This document shows, piece by piece, positions 1 to 6,317 of a stretch of 11,206 nucleotides of DNA. Both the position numbers and the translations under genes were made by a program. Numbering within the stretch: position 1 is the stretch's first letter; every line of letters begins with the position of its first letter. The stretch lies in the NCBI GenBank assembly GCA_017961385.1, contig JAGCXJ010000163.1, positions 1 through 11,206 on the forward strand. Reading direction: 5' to 3'. Under the pieces are notes generated by a model, which ran no database searches, was not told the DNA's origin, and saw only the letters and a program-made list of their open reading frames with translations. The DNA comes from Lachnospiraceae bacterium (GTDB lineage Bacteria > Bacillota > Clostridia > Lachnospirales > Lachnospiraceae).

Positions 1-1
1 C

Positions 2-58
2 GGCTCATTTCCGTTAGATGAATATACAGCTGCTCATATTTCCAAGGGAGCTTTATAG
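2..58 (+). CDS. 3' end of an unidentified upstream gene (partial)
   Basis: One frame is open from the window edge to a TAG at 56-58, giving the tail GSFPLDEYTAAHISKGAL. The stop lies three bases before the ATG of the SEDS-PBP gene, and a plausible AAGGGAG ribosome binding site for that gene (43-49) lies inside the tail, which fits an operon. Eighteen residues are too few to name a family. In relatives, cell-wall SEDS/PBP pairs often follow FHA-domain or phosphatase genes, but nothing in this tail proves either. The other two forward frames are closed early (TGA at 19-21, TAG at 15-17). Confidence 0.5.
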   Translation, partial: GSFPLDEYTAAHISKGAL

Positions 59-61
59 GGG

Positions 62-2920
62 ATGCTTTTTTATATTGCAGAATTATCAAAATACATAATG
101 GCTTTGCTGATACTCGTATATGCCGTGGAGTGTATCGCGTATATCTTCAGGATGAAAAATCCTTACGATTGTAGCGGTATATATATCAGACAAAGAATAA
201 ACATATTCTTTATCAATGCTTTAGCATTTACAACTATGTGCCTAAGAAGCGGCAAATATCAGTTTCTATTGTATGGTGTGATAGTGATACTTGTTTTGTT
301 CTTCTTTATGGCCATGATCATACTGCTTTATTCAAGGACGGATCAGGTATTAGTCAATAATATGATATTGCTTCTAGATATCGGCTTTATCATACTGGCA
401 AGATTAAATACCAACAGGGCTATAAAGCAGTTTTTCATTGTCATCGTGTCTCTTGCGATAGCAATGACAGTTCCATATATCATCAACAGGTTCAGAAAAC
501 TCAACAGTCTAACTGCTATATATGCAACCCTGGGAATAACAGCCCTGGGTGTAGTTTTACTGCTCGGAAAGATCATAAACGGTTCTAAGCTTTCATATAC
601 TGTTGGCGGTATCACGATACAGCCTTCTGAATTCGTCAAGATCGTATTTGTTTTCTTTGTAGCTGCATCCCTTTCAAAAGCTAAGACTCTTATCGATTAC
701 GCACTAGGGGCGTGCCTTGCTGCACTACATGTGATAATTCTCGTTTTATCCAAGGACCTGGGCAGCGCACTGATATTCTTTCTTGCGTATCTAATAATGC
801 TGTTTATCGCCTCAAAGAACTATCTGTATCTTGTTCTTGGTTTGTTATCAGCATGCTTGGCTTCTGTAGTTGCATACAGATTCTTTCCTCACGTTCAGGT
901 CAGAGTTCAGGCTTACCTTGACCCGTTTAGCAAAATAGATAATCAGGGATATCAGATATCACAGTCTCTGTTTGCGATAAGCTGCGGTAATTTCTTCGGT
1001 ACCGGCCTTTTAAAAGGAGCACCCGGGGATATCCCCACTGTTGAATCTGATTTTATCTTTTCAGCTATAAGTGAAGAAATGGGCATCATATTCTCTATCG
1101 GAATGCTTCTTGTCTGTCTGCTTTCATTCGGTATCATTCTAAGAAACTCATTAAAGGAAAGCGACAGATTCTACCGTATGGTCTGCATCGGACTGGGAAC
1201 CATTATGATAGTTCAATGCTTCTTAACAGTAGGAGGCGGTATTAAGTTTATCCCGCTTACAGGTGTCACCCTTCCTTTGGTAAGCTATGGCGGAAGCTCG
1301 GTTCTTACCAGTATTCTTATGTATTTTATTCTTTTTGGTGCAATAAACAAGAAGAGAAGTGATGACTACGATGAATGGTTCGATAATCTGGAAGATGACG
1401 AAGAAGATGATATATACGCATATATGGAATATATCGATCTTCAAAATGAACTTGAAAAGGAAGAACTGGAAAAGAAAAAAGGGACCAAAAACAGAAGACG
1501 AAAGAGTGGTGTTCGTCCTTTGGAAACAAGGATAGTATTCTCTACATTCTCAGTCATATTCTTTATGATGAGCGTTTATCTGTGCCATTATGTAGCCACA
1601 AACGAGCAGGAGCTAATAAACAACAGTTACAATTCACGTCAGGTTCTTCTTCAGAAGGAAAACACACGCGGAACAATATATGACAGAAACGGTGACATAC
1701 TTGCTCAGACCTTAAAAAACGACGCAGGAAAGGAATACAGATTCTATCCTTATGAGAATCTGTTTGCTCATGCGATCGGCTTTTCAACCAAAGGACGTAC
1801 CGGTGTTGAAAATATGACAAATTATTATCTCATCAATACCGACGCTACTATAGCTCAAAAAGTCGAAAACGACATATCCGGCGATAAAAACAAGGGCAAT
1901 GATGTATATACAACATTTGATCATGATCTGCAGGAAGTCGCATATCGATCAATGGGTATATATAAAGGAGCCATAATAGTTTCTGATATTAAGACGGGCG
2001 AAATACTCGCAATGGTAAGCAAGCCTGATTTTAATCCCAACACGATTGCTTCAGATTGGGACAAATTCATGAACGACAAGGAGTCAGGTACTCTTATAAA
2101 CAGAGTTACGCAGGGAATATACCCTCCGGGATCAACCTTCAAGATAATTACCGCGTTGGAATATATTAAGGAAAATCCTGATACATATATGAACTACAGA
2201 TATAACTGCAGCGGTTCGTACAAAGGAGACGGTATCAAGATCAACTGTTTCCACGGTGCCGTGCATGGAAGTCAGAATTTTCTGACAAGCTTTGCTCATT
2301 CTTGCAACTCATCATTTGCTAATATCGGTATGAGCCTTGATCGTGACAGATTTGGTCAGACACTGGATGATCTGATGTTTAATTCAAATCTGCCTACCGG
2401 GTATAATTACACAGTCAGCAACATGACCGTAAACAGCTCAACTCCCGATTACGATATGGCTCAGATCTCGATAGGACAGGGTAAGGCGCAGATCACTCCA
2501 TTGCTGCTAAACATGATCACGAACGGGATTGCCAATGAAGGCGTGGTAATGGAACCCAGAGTTCTTGACAAGGTCATTTCATGCAACGGCAATGAGCTAA
2601 AGAGCTGGGAATCAAAGGAATATAAACAGATCATGACGCAAAGCGAAGCTGCATCAATGAAGAATCTGATGGAATCAGTTGTACGCGAAGGTACTGCCAA
2701 AGCAGGTATGGCGGGAGCTACATATACCGTAGCCGGCAAGACAGGATCGGCCGAGTTTGACAGTTTAAAGCTTGATTCACATGCATGGTTTACTGGATTT
2801 GCACCTGTTGATGACCCTCAGGTCAGTGTAACGATAATCATTGAATCCATCGGTACCGGCGGTGATTATGCCGTTCCGATCGCAAAACGCATCTTTGACT
2901 GTTATTTTGACGAATATTGA
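62..2920 (+). CDS. Natural SEDS glycosyltransferase / class B penicillin-binding protein fusion (RodA/FtsW-PbpA type)
   Basis: A single 952-residue membrane protein that should both polymerise lipid II (SEDS part) and crosslink peptidoglycan (transpeptidase part) at the cell surface. Residues 1-435 are a polytopic SEDS domain with about a dozen hydrophobic segments, the family motif ITIQPSEFVKI near 183-193, the conserved acidic catalytic-region motif ESDFIFS with D330, and the C-terminal signature LPLVSYGGSS at 404-413. Residues about 436-482 are a very charged cytoplasmic linker, acidic first and then Lys/Arg-rich. A single transmembrane helix at about 491-512 starts the PBP, followed by the dimerisation-type motif RGTIYDRNG from R536. 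The transpeptidase motifs are complete: S691-T-F-K694, S747-C-N749 and K893-T-G895. The PBP part is short, like actinobacterial PbpA, without a PASTA region. RodA/FtsW and their PBPs are normally separate genes. The start is ATG 62; AAGGGAG at 43-49 is 12 bases upstream. No stop or frameshift is seen in the linker. Whether it serves elongation, division or sporulation cannot be told from sequence. Confidence 0.93.
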   Translation: MLFYIAELSKYIMALLILVYAVECIAYIFRMKNPYDCSGIYIRQRINIFFINALAFTTMCLRSGKYQFLLYGVIVILVLFFFMAMIILLYSRTDQVLVNNMILLLDIGFIILARLNTNRAIKQFFIVIVSLAIAMTVPYIINRFRKLNSLTAIYATLGITALGVVLLLGKIINGSKLSYTVGGITIQPSEFVKIVFVFFVAASLSKAKTLIDYALGACLAALHVIILVLSKDLGSALIFFLAYLIMLFIASKNYLYLVLGLLSACLASVVAYRFFPHVQVRVQAYLDPFSKIDNQGYQISQSLFAISCGNFFGTGLLKGAPGDIPTVESDFIFSAISEEMGIIFSIGMLLVCLLSFGIILRNSLKESDRFYRMVCIGLGTIMIVQCFLTVGGGIKFIPLTGVTLPLVSYGGSSVLTSILMYFILFGAINKKRSDDYDEWFDNLEDDEEDDIYAYMEYIDLQNELEKEELEKKKGTKNRRRKSGVRPLETRIVFSTFSVIFFMMSVYLCHYVATNEQELINNSYNSRQVLLQKENTRGTIYDRNGDILAQTLKNDAGKEYRFYPYENLFAHAIGFSTKGRTGVENMTNYYLINTDATIAQKVENDISGDKNKGNDVYTTFDHDLQEVAYRSMGIYKGAIIVSDIKTGEILAMVSKPDFNPNTIASDWDKFMNDKESGTLINRVTQGIYPPGSTFKIITALEYIKENPDTYMNYRYNCSGSYKGDGIKINCFHGAVHGSQNFLTSFAHSCNSSFANIGMSLDRDRFGQTLDDLMFNSNLPTGYNYTVSNMTVNSSTPDYDMAQISIGQGKAQITPLLLNMITNGIANEGVVMEPRVLDKVISCNGNELKSWESKEYKQIMTQSEAASMKNLMESVVREGTAKAGMAGATYTVAGKTGSAEFDSLKLDSHAWFTGFAPVDDPQVSVTIIIESIGTGGDYAVPIAKRIFDCYFDEY

Positions 2921-2935
2921 TATTTGCTTTATAAT
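2907..2935 (+). promoter_or_regulatory. Sigma-A-type promoter for the Nudix-gerW run
   Basis: TTGACG (2907-2912) and TATAAT (2930-2935) are separated by exactly 17 bases, matching the vegetative consensus at 11 of 12 positions. The -35 box lies in the last codons of the SEDS-PBP gene and the -10 box just after its stop. Transcription would start near 2942, about 35 bases before the Nudix start codon. This suggests that the five genes downstream are transcribed on their own as well as by any read-through; no terminator is visible between the two. Confidence 0.75.
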
Positions 2936-2976
2936 GTAGTTTGTCATATTGTTAGTTTTGGAATGAAGGAATAGGT

Positions 2977-3429
2977 ATGGTTGAAGCAACCAGTTGTGGA
3001 GGAGTAGTCATCTTTCGCGGAAAGATTCTGCTTCTCTATAAGAATATCAACAACAAATACGAGGGATGGGTATTACCCAAAGGAACTGTAGAAGAAGGCG
3101 AAGAATTTGAAGATACCGCTCTTCGTGAAGTTTTAGAAGAAAGCGGTGCAAAAGCAAATATCATAAAATACATCGGAAAAAGCAATTATGATTTCAATAT
3201 ACCAGGAGACGAGGTTCATAAGACTGTTCACTGGTATCTGATGATGGGTGAAAGCTATTACAGCAAACCCCAGAAAGAGGAATTCTTCTGCGATAGCGGA
3301 TATTATAAGTATCACGAGGCATATCATCTGCTCAAGTTTGCCAACGAAAAAGAAATACTAGATAAAGCCTACTGTGAATATCAGGATCTTAAAAAGAGCG
3401 GACTGTGGGGCAGCAAGAAGTATTACTAG
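2977..3429 (+). CDS. Nudix hydrolase (MutT/Ap4A hydrolase-like)
   Basis: A 150-residue protein with a perfect Nudix box, G-x5-E-x7-REVLEESGA, at residues 36-58; the REVLEE glutamates are the expected metal ligands for hydrolysis of a nucleoside diphosphate linked to another moiety. The opening strand (SCGGVVIFRGKILLLYK) and the GWVLPKG entry to the box resemble the diadenosine polyphosphate hydrolase/MutT branch, but the substrate cannot be read from sequence. It is soluble, with no signal peptide. The start ATG 2977 has AAGGA at 2966-2970, six bases upstream. It is the first gene after a strong promoter, and the next gene begins 11 bases after its stop. A house-cleaning role is the family default; a link to the sporulation-type gene downstream is only positional. 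Confidence 0.93.
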   Translation: MVEATSCGGVVIFRGKILLLYKNINNKYEGWVLPKGTVEEGEEFEDTALREVLEESGAKANIIKYIGKSNYDFNIPGDEVHKTVHWYLMMGESYYSKPQKEEFFCDSGYYKYHEAYHLLKFANEKEILDKAYCEYQDLKKSGLWGSKKYY

Positions 3430-3440
3430 AGAATTAGTGT

Positions 3441-3764
3441 ATGGTTACATATTCCGAAAGACTGTATACAGGTGAAAAAATAGATGAGAAGAAGATAAAC
3501 AGGATCAAGCGAAATATCTGTCAGGGACGTGGACGTTTTGATCTCTATCTGATCTCGCTTTCCAATAACGGGCATGATCAGCTTGATATAATTCATAATT
3601 CAATGTTCAAGCAGAAATTGTACCGTAAATTCGATATAAAGGTAGTTGGTCTTGCTTCTTCGTATGATGAAGCAACTCAGTTGATACTCAGCATACTCGA
3701 CGAAACGATAAAAGAAACGGGCACTGCCGATATGAAGAGCTTTCTCGAAAAGAATTTTATTTAA
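3441..3764 (+). CDS. Small conserved-looking hypothetical protein
   Basis: A soluble 107-residue protein without signal peptide or membrane segment. The first 35 residues are basic (EKKINRIKRNICQGRGR); the rest alternates hydrophobic strands and helices (FDLYLISLS, IKVVGLASSYDEATQLILSILDETI), suggesting a small alpha/beta fold. I recall similar short proteins opening with MVTYSERLY in Lachnospiraceae genomes, with no assigned function, but I cannot confirm this here. It is the second gene of the Nudix-gerW run, 11 bases after the Nudix stop and 9 bases before the DUF2953 start. Its own ribosome binding site is weak (only AGAG near 3428-3431), so translation is probably coupled to the Nudix gene. 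Codon use matches its neighbours, which supports it being real. Confidence 0.8.
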   Translation: MVTYSERLYTGEKIDEKKINRIKRNICQGRGRFDLYLISLSNNGHDQLDIIHNSMFKQKLYRKFDIKVVGLASSYDEATQLILSILDETIKETGTADMKSFLEKNFI

Positions 3765-3773
3765 GGAAGTAAT

Positions 3774-4592
3774 ATGCTCGCAATTTTTTTGACTATACTA
3801 AAGATAATCGGAATAATACTTCTTTCCGTGATCGGCTTGATTCTTTTATTGCTGCTTATTATCTTATTTGTTCCGGTAAGATATAGTGCCAAGGGTTCTT
3901 ACAAAGAAAAAAAGCCCAAACTGCATTTGCGTGTCAGTTATCTTTTATATCTGTTTTGCCTGATCGTCTCATATAACGAAAAACTCGATTATTATATACG
4001 CCTTTTCGGAATAAAGATCGATCTAAAAAAACTAAAGAGCAAAAAGAAAAAGTCGGAAAATATAGACCAGAATACATCAGCTGATAAGCCTAGTGACGAA
4101 GGATCTGAAAATAATTCCAAAGTCGATGATGAAACAAACGATGACAATGTTGAAAAACAGGGTTTTTTCGAAAAGATATCATCAAAAAAAGAACAGCTGG
4201 ATTACTATTTGGATATTCTTTCTAAAGATACTACCAAGGAAGCCTTGATCGTATGTAAGGACAGGATAGGAAAAGCATTAAGAGCAATCCTCCCTTATAA
4301 AGGAAAGATATATGCACGCATGGGTCTCGAGAATGCAGGTACGACAGGCAAGATACTCGGAATCTATAAGGCCTTATACGACTACATAGGTGATGTCGTT
4401 GTATTCTATCCTGTATTTGACAGTGAAATCATAGATATAGAATTCAATCTGAAGGGACGTATCAGATTTGTGACGGTTCTTTATCACTTAATAAGAATCT
4501 ACTTTGACAGGAACTGTCATAGACTGATAAAGCTTTTCATGAACAAGAATAAAAAAGCCAAAAACACTAAAAGCAGAAAGGAAAAAGCATGA
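3774..4592 (+). CDS. DUF2953-family membrane protein (YtfI-like)
   Basis: A 272-residue protein anchored by a long N-terminal hydrophobic stretch (residues 3-33, nearly all Leu/Ile/Val), followed by the family-like pattern PVRYSAKGSY and LHLRVSYLLYLF (50-61). Residues about 83-129 are a highly charged, low-complexity insert (KSKKKK, then Asp/Glu/Asn/Ser-rich), after which a conserved-looking C-terminal half resumes with KALRAILPYKGKIYARMGLENAGTTGK split across 167-193. The tail from about 257 is very basic. The call rests on these patterns and on the next gene being gerW/ytfJ: in Bacillus subtilis the DUF2953 gene ytfI is next to ytfJ. Molecular function is unknown. ATG 3774 has AAGGAAG at 3763-3769. 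Its TGA overlaps the gerW ATG by four bases, so the two are translationally coupled. Confidence 0.82.
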   Translation: MLAIFLTILKIIGIILLSVIGLILLLLLIILFVPVRYSAKGSYKEKKPKLHLRVSYLLYLFCLIVSYNEKLDYYIRLFGIKIDLKKLKSKKKKSENIDQNTSADKPSDEGSENNSKVDDETNDDNVEKQGFFEKISSKKEQLDYYLDILSKDTTKEALIVCKDRIGKALRAILPYKGKIYARMGLENAGTTGKILGIYKALYDYIGDVVVFYPVFDSEIIDIEFNLKGRIRFVTVLYHLIRIYFDRNCHRLIKLFMNKNKKAKNTKSRKEKA

Positions 4593-4987
4593 ACAACGGA
4601 TTTAGTTCAGTAATGGAATCATTATTAAAAGGAGTGGACTCTATTCTTTCAACAAAAACAGTGGTCGGTGAACCCAAGCAGTTTGGAGATACCATAATCC
4701 TTCCTCTTGTTGATGTTACTTTCGGAGTAGGTGCGGGTGGTTCGGCCGCAGAAAAAAAGGATGGTGCAGGCGGCGGTCTTACAGGTAAGATGACTCCCAG
4801 TGCCGTAATCGTTATCAAAGATGGACATACAAAACTAGTTAACGTTAAGAATCAGGATACAGTGACCAAGATCCTCGATATGATTCCTGATCTGGTAGAT
4901 AAATTCAGCAGCAAAAAAGCTGAAAAAGAGATGTTAGCTGATGATGAAGCTAAAGAAATAGCTTTTGGAGAAGAAAAGGAAGACTAA
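4589..4987 (+). CDS. ytfJ: GerW/YtfJ family sporulation protein
   Basis: A 132-residue protein matching the GerW/YtfJ family: an N-terminal helix (GFSSVMESLLKGVDSIL), the segment TVVGEPKQFGDTIILPLVDVTFGVGAGG (split over 24-51), a Gly-rich loop (59-66), the strand TPSAVIVIKDG (69-79) and a final helix (93-108, TKILDMIPDLVDKF). In Bacillus, YtfJ/GerW is made in the forespore and affects germination; homologues also occur in organisms that are not known to form spores, so its presence alone does not prove sporulation here. The C-terminal 25 residues are an acidic, charged tail. ATG 4589 overlaps the preceding stop (ATGA), with AAAGGA at 4577-4582. The TAA overlaps the ribosome binding site of the next gene. 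Confidence 0.92.
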   Translation: MNNGFSSVMESLLKGVDSILSTKTVVGEPKQFGDTIILPLVDVTFGVGAGGSAAEKKDGAGGGLTGKMTPSAVIVIKDGHTKLVNVKNQDTVTKILDMIPDLVDKFSSKKAEKEMLADDEAKEIAFGEEKED

Positions 4988-4996
4988 GGTGTCTTA

Positions 4997-5530
4997 ATGG
5001 AAGCTTCGCCCGAATCACTAAATGACAAGAATTTAAATACCATGGATGAAGAAGAGTTAAAGGCTTTACGCCATTTCTTGTTTGAAGAGCGTATAGCCCT
5101 AATAAATGAGCGTCGCGCTCAGGAAGAATTCTACGAAAAGTTCATGGAAGAAAGGCTGTCATTTCGTGAGGAGATGAAGCAGTTGAATTCAAAAGTTCTC
5201 AGTGAAAGGAAACGTCTTAAAGATGAACAGGCTTTCTTTGACAAAAAACTTGCCATTCTGCAGAACGGTTTTGCTTCACTTGAGATGGACAGAAAAGCTT
5301 TTCAAAGGGAAAAAGATGCCTACGAAAAGACATATAAGAGTCTAAAGAATGAAATAAATGGTGATACTATAGTTTCTTCCGGACTGTTTTCCGGTGTTAA
5401 TTCATATTTAGCATTAAGAAAAAGATATAAGGAACTGATCAGGATATTTCATCCGGATAACCTGGACGGAGATAACAACATGGCTCTGCTAATAAAAGAA
5501 GAGTATGAGAAACTAAGAGAAAAATTCTAA
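4997..5530 (+). CDS. Coiled-coil protein with C-terminal J-domain-like segment
   Basis: A 177-residue soluble protein. Residues about 18-120 are almost entirely charged helix rich in Glu, Lys and Arg with regular hydrophobic positions, predicted to be a long coiled coil. The last 50 residues resemble a compact J-domain: LFSGVNSYLALRKRYKELI as short helix I plus helix II, the diagnostic H152-P153-D154 loop (RIFHPDNLDGD), and a helix III-like IKEEYEKLREKF. J-domains stimulate Hsp70/DnaK ATPase through the HPD loop, so this could recruit DnaK to a partner held by the coiled coil. That role is inference. The start ATG 4997 has AAGGTG at 4986-4991, overlapping the gerW stop, so it is the last gene of the run and precedes a terminator. 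It is not DnaJ itself, as Gly/Phe and zinc regions are absent. Confidence 0.85.
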   Translation: MEASPESLNDKNLNTMDEEELKALRHFLFEERIALINERRAQEEFYEKFMEERLSFREEMKQLNSKVLSERKRLKDEQAFFDKKLAILQNGFASLEMDRKAFQREKDAYEKTYKSLKNEINGDTIVSSGLFSGVNSYLALRKRYKELIRIFHPDNLDGDNNMALLIKEEYEKLREKF

Positions 5531-5531
5531 C

Positions 5532-5562
5532 AAAAAAAGAACCTCAATCGAGGTTCTTTTTT
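5532..5562. terminator. Bidirectional intrinsic terminator between the coiled-coil gene and rpmB
   Basis: GAACCTC (5539-5545) pairs with GAGGTTC (5550-5556) around the loop AATC. The stem is flanked by seven A on the left (5532-5538) and six T on the right (5557-5562), so it works as a hairpin plus U-run on either strand. It begins two bases after the plus-strand stop and ends nine bases before the rpmB stop, as expected for convergent genes sharing one terminator. Confidence 0.92.
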
Positions 5563-5571
5563 AATGAATCA

Positions 5572-5757
5572 TTAAGCCTTCTCAACAGCACCTGATCTTA
5601 AGCATCTTGTGCAAACATGCATTCTCTTTGCTGCACCGTTTACCTTGCACATAACGCTTCTTACATTAGAATTCCAGATTCTGTTGGATCTTCTATGAGA
5701 ATGGCTTACAGCGTTTCCAAAGTGAACGCCTTTGCCGCAGATATCACATTTTGCCAT
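5572..5757 (-). CDS. rpmB: 50S ribosomal protein L28
   Basis: A 61-residue basic protein, the usual length of the short bacterial L28. It opens with MAKCDICGKG and has the family core VSHSHRRSNRIWNSN (residues 17-31). Two Cys pairs, C4/C7 and C49/C52, form the zinc-ribbon type ('C+') of L28, so it should bind zinc. It is a structural component of the large ribosomal subunit. The ATG (complement of 5755-5757) is preceded by GGAGGTG (complement of 5765-5771) at seven bases. It is a single-gene unit, convergent with the coiled-coil gene and divergent from asp23, a common arrangement next to yloU/yloV in Firmicutes. Confidence 0.98.
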   Translation of the reverse strand: MAKCDICGKGVHFGNAVSHSHRRSNRIWNSNVRSVMCKVNGAAKRMHVCTRCLRSGAVEKA

Positions 5758-5802
5758 GGTTTTTCACCTCCAAGCTTTTATTCTCTTAAATACAACATTA
5801 GT

Positions 5803-5831
5803 ATATTATCAGAGGAGAAGACTAAAATCAA
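5803..5831 (-). promoter_or_regulatory. Candidate rpmB promoter
   Basis: On the minus strand, TTGATT (complement of 5826-5831) is followed after 17 bases by TAATAT (complement of 5803-5808). An alternative -10, TATACT, lies three bases further downstream (complement of 5800-5805) with a 20-base spacer. Either would give a leader of roughly 35-40 bases before rpmB. The match is moderate. Confidence 0.5.
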
Positions 5832-5847
5832 GAGATTTTTTGATTTT
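5824..5847. repeat. AT-rich inverted repeat in the rpmB-asp23 divergent region
   Basis: AAAATCAA (5824-5831) and TTGATTTT (5840-5847) are perfect inverted copies separated by eight bases. The left arm contains the proposed rpmB -35 box. This could be a protein-binding site or a weak hairpin, but in such AT-rich DNA it may also be chance. Confidence 0.35.
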
Positions 5848-5876
5848 TTGTGATAAATTGTAAAAAATATTAATAG

Positions 5877-5905
5877 TTTTCTTTTTAATACAAATAAAGT
5901 ATAAT
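5877..5905 (+). promoter_or_regulatory. Candidate promoter for asp23-fakA
   Basis: A perfect TATAAT (5900-5905) lies 39 bases before the asp23 start codon, in a gene-free, AT-rich stretch. The matching -35 at a 17-base spacing is poor (TTTTCT, 5877-5882, three of six). A second -10-like TATAAA is at 5915-5920. A promoter is required here because the preceding gene is on the other strand; the exact start is uncertain. Confidence 0.55.
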
Positions 5906-5944
5906 GTTATACGGTATAAATCGGATCGATTAAGGAGGTATTGC

Positions 5945-6304
5945 ATGAAGAATTCTTCAATGAATACACATATGGGTAATATTTCCATAGATAAAGATGT
6001 GATCGCTCAATATGCGGGAACCGTTGCCATGGAATGCTTCGGCATAGTCGGCATGGCCGGTTTTAATGTAAAAGATGGTATAGTAAAGCTTCTGAAAAAA
6101 GAGAACTTTACAAGAGGAATATCTGTAGGATTAAAAAAAGATAAGCTCACATTGGAATTCCATGTTATCATAGCGTACGGAGTAAATATCAGAGCTCTTT
6201 CAAACAATCTGATAGATAGTGTTAAATATAAAGTAGAAGAATTTACAGGCATTGAAGTCGAAAAGATCAATATCTTTGTCGAAGGTGTACGTGTAATTGA
6301 CTAA
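5945..6304 (+). CDS. Asp23/Gls24 family protein (YloU-like)
   Basis: A 119-residue protein of the Asp23/Gls24 (DUF322) family: the opening GNISIDKDVIAQYAGTVAME (11-30), the GIVGMAGF segment (33-40), a strand KLTLEFHVIIAYGVNI (67-82) and the closing IEVEKINIFVEGVRV (103-117) are characteristic. Members are cytoplasmic or membrane-associated and are tied to cell-envelope stress; the YloU branch is regularly encoded next to the yloV/fakA gene, as here. The exact biochemical role is unknown. The start ATG 5945 has an ideal AAGGAGGT at 5932-5939, five bases upstream, and the next gene's ribosome binding site overlaps its stop codon region. Confidence 0.95.
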   Translation: MKNSSMNTHMGNISIDKDVIAQYAGTVAMECFGIVGMAGFNVKDGIVKLLKKENFTRGISVGLKKDKLTLEFHVIIAYGVNIRALSNNLIDSVKYKVEEFTGIEVEKINIFVEGVRVID

Positions 6305-6317
6305 GGAGGAGACAAAA

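Noticed and set aside
712..921. Plus-strand frame of 69 codons inside the SEDS region
   Set aside because: It is a cysteine- and serine-rich out-of-frame reading of membrane-helix codons, with no start signal.
1424..2920. Separate translation of the PBP half from an internal ATG (M455)
   Set aside because: No ribosome binding site at a suitable distance, and the ATG falls within the acidic linker, leaving a long odd N-terminus; a fused product is simpler. Low-level internal initiation cannot be excluded.
5617..5853. Plus-strand frame of 78 codons opposite rpmB
   Set aside because: rpmB is unmistakable on the minus strand, and the plus-strand frame has no ribosome binding site or conserved pattern.
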